A DNA stretch of 37,511 nucleotides from an uncultured Alphaproteobacteria bacterium (lineage in GTDB: Bacteria; Pseudomonadota; Alphaproteobacteria; Bin95), in the NCBI GenBank assembly GCA_938083135.1, contig CALLKY010000069.1, positions 1-37,511 of the forward strand, read 5' to 3'. This document shows positions 34,266 to 37,511 of the stretch, piece by piece (within the stretch, counting starts at the first letter, position 1; each line of letters begins with the position of its first letter). A program made the position numbers and the translations under genes. Below the pieces are notes generated by a model that had not been told where the DNA came from, searched no databases, and worked only from the letters and a program-made list of their open reading frames with translations.

Positions 34266-35242
34266 CACCATTCGCAATTGCGGGCGTGCAGATGCACGTT
34301 TCCGCCGTGCACGACAACATCGCGGCTATGGAACAGCGCCTCGCCGTGCTGATGGCACGCTTTCCCTGGACACAGATGGTGCTGTTCAGCGAACTGGCAC
34401 CTTACGGCCCACTGCCGCAATACGCTCAGACATTCCCGTGTGAGGCTGAGACTCGGTTTCAAGAGATGGCGCAACGCTACGGCGTTTGGCTGCTGCCAGG
34501 CTCGATCTTTGAAAAGGCTGAGGATGGCAAGCTCTACAACACCGCCAGCGTAATCTCACCTACGGGCGAGGTGGTGAAGCGGTACCGCAAAATGTTCCCT
34601 TTCCGCCCGTATGAATCCGATGTCGCAGGCGGGACGGAATTCTGTGTATTTGATGTGCCGAATGTTGGACGGTTTGGTCTGTCGATTTGCTATGATATCT
34701 GGTTCCCAGAAACGACCCGGCATCTAACCGCACAGGGCGTTGAAGTGCTGCTGCATCCCGTCCTGACAGGCACTGTTGATCGCGATGCTGAGCTGGCAAT
34801 TGCGCGGGCGACGGCGGCGCAGTTCCAGTGTTATGTGATTGATGTCAATGGTTTAGGTTCTGGTGGCGTTGGCCGTTCCTGTGTGGTTTCGCCTTCCGCA
34901 CATGTGCTGCATCAGTCCGCTGGGCAGGAGGATATGTTCCCCGTCGAGGTTGATTTTGATGCCGTGCGCCGCCAGCGTGAGTACGGGATGATGGGCCTTG
35001 GACAGGTGCTGAAAAGCTTCCGCGACCGTGAGGCTGAGTTCCCGGTTTATGACCGCGCAAGCGGTGCCGACGCTTATCTTCAATCCTTAGGGCCGCTGGC
35101 AATGCCGCAGCAAGGACATGTCGTTGGGGCGCATGGCGTCGGGCCAGGCCAAGCTGCAGCTAATGTTTACCAAGGGCCAGACGCCGACGAGGCATTGGCT
35201 GGGATTGCGGCACCAGGCCCACTCGCCCCAAAGGGTTCCTAG
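34262..35242 (+). CDS. Nitrilase-superfamily carbon-nitrogen hydrolase
   Basis: A 326-residue amidase/nitrilase-fold enzyme (PF00795) with the complete Glu-Lys-Cys triad: E44 in FSELAPYG, K110 in KRYRKMFPFRPYE and C143 in SICYDIWFPE. The start at 34262 follows GGAGAG by eight bases. The C-terminus (about 270-326) extends past the catalytic domain with a low-complexity proline- and glycine-rich tail. Aliphatic amidase or omega-amidase-type activity is possible; the substrate cannot be read. The downstream gene was once an amino-acid decarboxylase, which might hint at polyamine metabolism, but this is speculative. Confidence 0.87.
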   Translation: MTPFAIAGVQMHVSAVHDNIAAMEQRLAVLMARFPWTQMVLFSELAPYGPLPQYAQTFPCEAETRFQEMAQRYGVWLLPGSIFEKAEDGKLYNTASVISPTGEVVKRYRKMFPFRPYESDVAGGTEFCVFDVPNVGRFGLSICYDIWFPETTRHLTAQGVEVLLHPVLTGTVDRDAELAIARATAAQFQCYVIDVNGLGSGGVGRSCVVSPSAHVLHQSAGQEDMFPVEVDFDAVRRQREYGMMGLGQVLKSFRDREAEFPVYDRASGADAYLQSLGPLAMPQQGHVVGAHGVGPGQAAANVYQGPDADEALAGIAAPGPLAPKGS

Positions 35243-35300
35243 GCCGCGCAATTATGGTTATGGTGCTTGCTTAAGAGCTGGTCCCTTGGTCGCGGAGCTG

Positions 35301-35322
35301 CTCGTTTACGGTGTTAAACGAG
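35301..35322 (+). promoter_or_regulatory. Inverted repeat overlapping the decarboxylase ribosome binding site
   Basis: CTCGTTTA (35301-35308), six bases, then TAAACGAG (35315-35322): a perfect 8-bp inverted repeat whose last two bases belong to the AGGAGAG ribosome binding site at 35321-35327. It could be a DNA operator or an RNA hairpin limiting translation. Confidence 0.5.
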
Positions 35323-35334
35323 GAGAGCGTCGAT

Positions 35335-37377
35335 ATGAATTCGCCGACGACAAGTGGATCGATTAGCGATTACTACAGCGCTGTACAATTGCGCCAGGAT
35401 CGGTGGAGTACACTCCGCGATACCTGTGAACAGCTTGCACGGTTTTCAGAATCGAATGCGCCTGAGGCGAAAGTCGCTAAGGCCGTGGGAAAGGCATCTG
35501 GCCTGCTCGCGGCTTTGTCTCCGATTAAAATGTACTGGGCCTTTCCGGGCCGCACGGCGTTTGAGCATTTGCGCAAGGTGCTGGACAGCAAGCAATATGA
35601 TGATCTCGCATTCTCTGTCCGCCGAATCTCCCGTGCACTGACAACGGGTGCCTATCGCCGCCGCGCCGTGCCGCTTGCCCGCAGCGATGGTGAGTTCGAA
35701 GAGTCCGATGACGATCTGCATGCTTCTATCGAGTCGCGGACGATGCAGAAACCGTATTTTGAGGTCCTGATCGTCGATCAGACGACGGACTATCAGGAAC
35801 GCTTTCAGCGCCAGAGCCTGCAGCGCCTGCGCCGGGAAGAAGACGCATTTATCTATGAAGCCGTGGTGACGCCGAGCTTGGAAGATGCGCTGATCGCGAT
35901 TCTGTTCAATCACAATATCCAGGCCGTCGTCGTCCGTCCTGGGTTGACCCTGAAATCCAAGAACCAGTTACCGGTTTTGCAACGCTATCTAACGCGCTTG
36001 CAGGGGGATGGTGTCGATGACCTGGACCCGCAGCACTATGGCCCTGAACTCTGCCGCCAGATCGCAAAGGTTCGCCCGGAATTAGACGCCTATCTGATAA
36101 CAGACAGGTCAGCAGAGGATGTCGCTGGCCTTGATCTCGGCCTTTGCCGCCGGGTTTTCTATAATCAGGAAGATTTCCTAGAGCTGCACCTGAACATTCT
36201 GCGCGGCGTTGCCGCCCGGAATAAGACACCGTTTTTCAGTGCGCTGGTGGAATATTCCAAGCAGCCGACTGGTGTCTTCCACGCTATGCCGATCAGCCGC
36301 GGCAAATCCATTACACGGTCCCACTGGATCCAGGATATGGGCGCGTTTTATGGCCCAAACATCTTCCTGGCCGAAACCTCGGCTACGTCAGGCGGGTTGG
36401 ATTCACTGCTGGAACCCCATGGGCCGATTAAGGAAGCGCAGGAGCGAGCGGCCGTCGCTTTTGGCTCCAAACAAACATTCTTCGCGACCAATGGCACATC
36501 GACCTGTAACAAAATTGTTGTGCAGGCCTTGGTCCGTCCCGGCGATATCGTGCTGGTCGACCGCCACTGCCATAAATCCCACCATTACGGGATGGTTCTG
36601 GCGGGCGCGCAAGTGGTCTATCTGGAAAGCTAAGCCTTGGATGCGTACTCCATGTACGGTGCCGTGCCGCTGTCTGAGATTAAGGAAAAGCTGCTGGCCT
36701 TGAAGGCAGAAGGCAAGCTGGACCGGGTGCGCATGCTATTGCTCACCAACTGCACGTTTGACGGCATTGTCTACAATGTTGAGCGGGTCATGGAGGAATG
36801 CCTCGCGATTAAGCGCGACCTGGTGTTCCTTTGGGATGAGGCTTGGTTCGCCTTCGCGCGCTTTGGCCCCACGTATCGCCAACGCACCGCCATGAACACA
36901 GCCAATGTGCTGCGGGATAAATTGCGCATGCCAGAGCACCGTTCCGCCTATGAGGCACAGCAGGCAGAACTTGAAGATGCGGATGACGAAACGCTTCTGA
37001 AAACCCGCTTGATCCCGCCGCCAAATGCACGGGTGCGGGCCTATGCAACGCAGTCCACCCATAAAACCCTGACATCACTGCGCCAGGGTTCGATGATCCA
37101 TGTGAATGACCAGGACTTCAAAGGCGAGGTCGAGCAGGCATTCCATGAAGCCTACATGACCCATACGTCTACTTCGCCCAACTACCAGATCATTGCGTCG
37201 CTAGATGTGGGCCGCAGGCAGGTCGAGCTCGAAGGCTTCGAGTTCGTGCAGCGCCAGGTCGAGGCTGCCATGGGCATGCGCCGGGCTATCTCCACCCATC
37301 CGCTGCTGCAAAAGTACTTCAAGGTATTGACGGCGGGCGACATGATCCCAGAGGCGTATCGCGAAAGCGGCGTCTCT
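35335..37377 (+). pseudogene. Orn/Lys/Arg decarboxylase, broken by a nonsense codon and an IS630 insertion
   Basis: A PLP-dependent decarboxylase of the Orn/Lys/Arg group (PF01276), good over about 680 codons: wing-type N-terminal domain, MPISRGKSITRSHW, VDRHCHKSHHYG, FLWDEAWFAFARFGP and the PLP lysine in QSTHKTLTSLRQGS (codon 577). Two lesions are visible. Codon 433 (36631-36633) is TAA within VVYLES-stop-ALDAYSMYGAVP, where relatives have an aromatic or similar residue; the same frame resumes at once. The 3' end is cut after about EAYRESGV at a TA dinucleotide (37377-37378), where an IS630 element begins, removing the C-terminal domain. The ATG at 35335 has AGGAGAG seven bases upstream. A sequencing error could explain the TAA, but not the insertion. 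Confidence 0.85.
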
Positions 37378-37378
37378 A

Positions 37379-37511
37379 GAGCAGATTCCCATCATTCTGG
37401 TTCATAGCCTGCAGCTGTGAAGTAGCTCCTGCAGTCGTTTGGCGTGAGGTCGTCGATGGCGTCTCGGATGGCGTCCCAGAGATCTGGGAGATTACGGGCG
37501 GCGGCTTTTCT
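37379..37511 (-). mobile_element. Left-hand end of an IS630-family insertion sequence, cut by the window edge
   Basis: Directly after the TA at 37377-37378 (within CTAG, a preferred IS630 context) begins GAGCAGATTCCCATCATTCTGG, the probable terminal repeat. It is followed by the 3' end of a transposase gene on the minus strand. The element continues beyond the window. Its orientation is the same as that of the fragment at 1-109. Confidence 0.75.
37392..37511 (-). CDS. IS630-family transposase, C-terminal fragment
   Basis: Forty codons ending in TGA (plus 37392-37394) encode RNLPDLWDAIRDAIDDLTP followed by NDCRSYFTAAGYEPE. The LWDAI...F/LTP..C..YF..AGY pattern is the standard C-terminus of IS630 transposases. 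The DDE catalytic region lies outside the window. Confidence 0.8.
   Translation of the reverse strand, partial: RKAAARNLPDLWDAIRDAIDDLTPNDCRSYFTAAGYEPE

Noticed and set aside
34070-34474. 134-codon minus-strand frame across the nitrilase start
   Set aside because: Antisense to two well-supported genes and without recognisable motifs.
36631-36633. Recoding of the decarboxylase stop codon
   Set aside because: The codon is TAA, which is not used for Sec (UGA) or pyrrolysine (UAG); a nonsense mutation is simpler.
1-37511. CRISPR array, prophage, toxin-antitoxin pair or other defence system
   Set aside because: No regularly spaced repeats, integrase, phage structural genes or recognisable toxin/antitoxin genes were found; genes are metabolic, envelope and regulatory.

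Overview
The window looks like chromosomal DNA of a moderately GC-rich alphaproteobacterium. This rests on gene content and style: dapB, ettA, a pgsA-mobB-moaD-moaE run, a PleC/DivJ/PdhS-like histidine kinase, a form II carbon-monoxide-dehydrogenase-type operon and IS630 elements. No 16S rRNA or tRNA was seen, so the order or genus is not claimed. Both window edges fall inside IS630-family transposase genes in the same orientation: the N-terminus at 1-45 and the C-terminus at 37392-37511. This could be a real pair of insertions or contig ends at a repeated element.

Layout. 1-321: IS630 end abutting the C-terminal remnant of a large calcium-binding/RTX-type protein. 383-5045: secreted cyclase-family hydrolase (minus), then a plus-strand run of dapB, an MFS transporter, an RraA/HMG-aldolase-like protein and a queuosine-precursor transporter. 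5020-13060 (minus): coxG, coxS, coxL, coxM, a terminator, then a YdbH-type giant envelope protein. 13337-15313: CitMHS_2-type Na+/H+ antiporter-like protein and a secreted hypothetical. 15337-20893 (minus): sensor kinase, EttA, 2-hydroxychromene-2-carboxylate isomerase-like protein and quinone oxidoreductase. 20989-22314: a gene with an in-frame UGA that reads as a selenoprotein of the GrdB/PrdB family. 22339-23944 (minus): FecR-domain protein and OmpA-type lipoprotein. 24262-26993: a tightly coupled DUF3237-pgsA-mobB-moaD-moaE-glcG operon. 26990-31314: response regulator, MprF-type flippase-like membrane protein and a DoxX-DoxX-NDH-2 fusion. 31463-35242: CaiB-type CoA-transferase, MgtC/SapB protein, class II glutamine amidotransferase-like protein and nitrilase. 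35335-37377: Orn/Lys/Arg decarboxylase pseudogene carrying a nonsense codon and cut by the right-hand IS630.

How the parts connect. The molybdenum-cofactor genes (mobB, moaD, moaE) could serve the molybdenum hydroxylase encoded by coxSLM. By its active-site loop (AYRGAGR) and by its S-L-M gene order, that enzyme is form II, so its substrate should not be assumed to be CO. The main non-routine observation is the UGA codon at 21550-21552. The frame stays open and homologous-looking on both sides, the codon sits in a U-x-x-C redox motif, and a 6-bp GC hairpin with a G in its loop follows at the distance expected of a bacterial SECIS. The organism should therefore have a Sec-insertion system (selA, selB, selC, selD), none of which is in this window.
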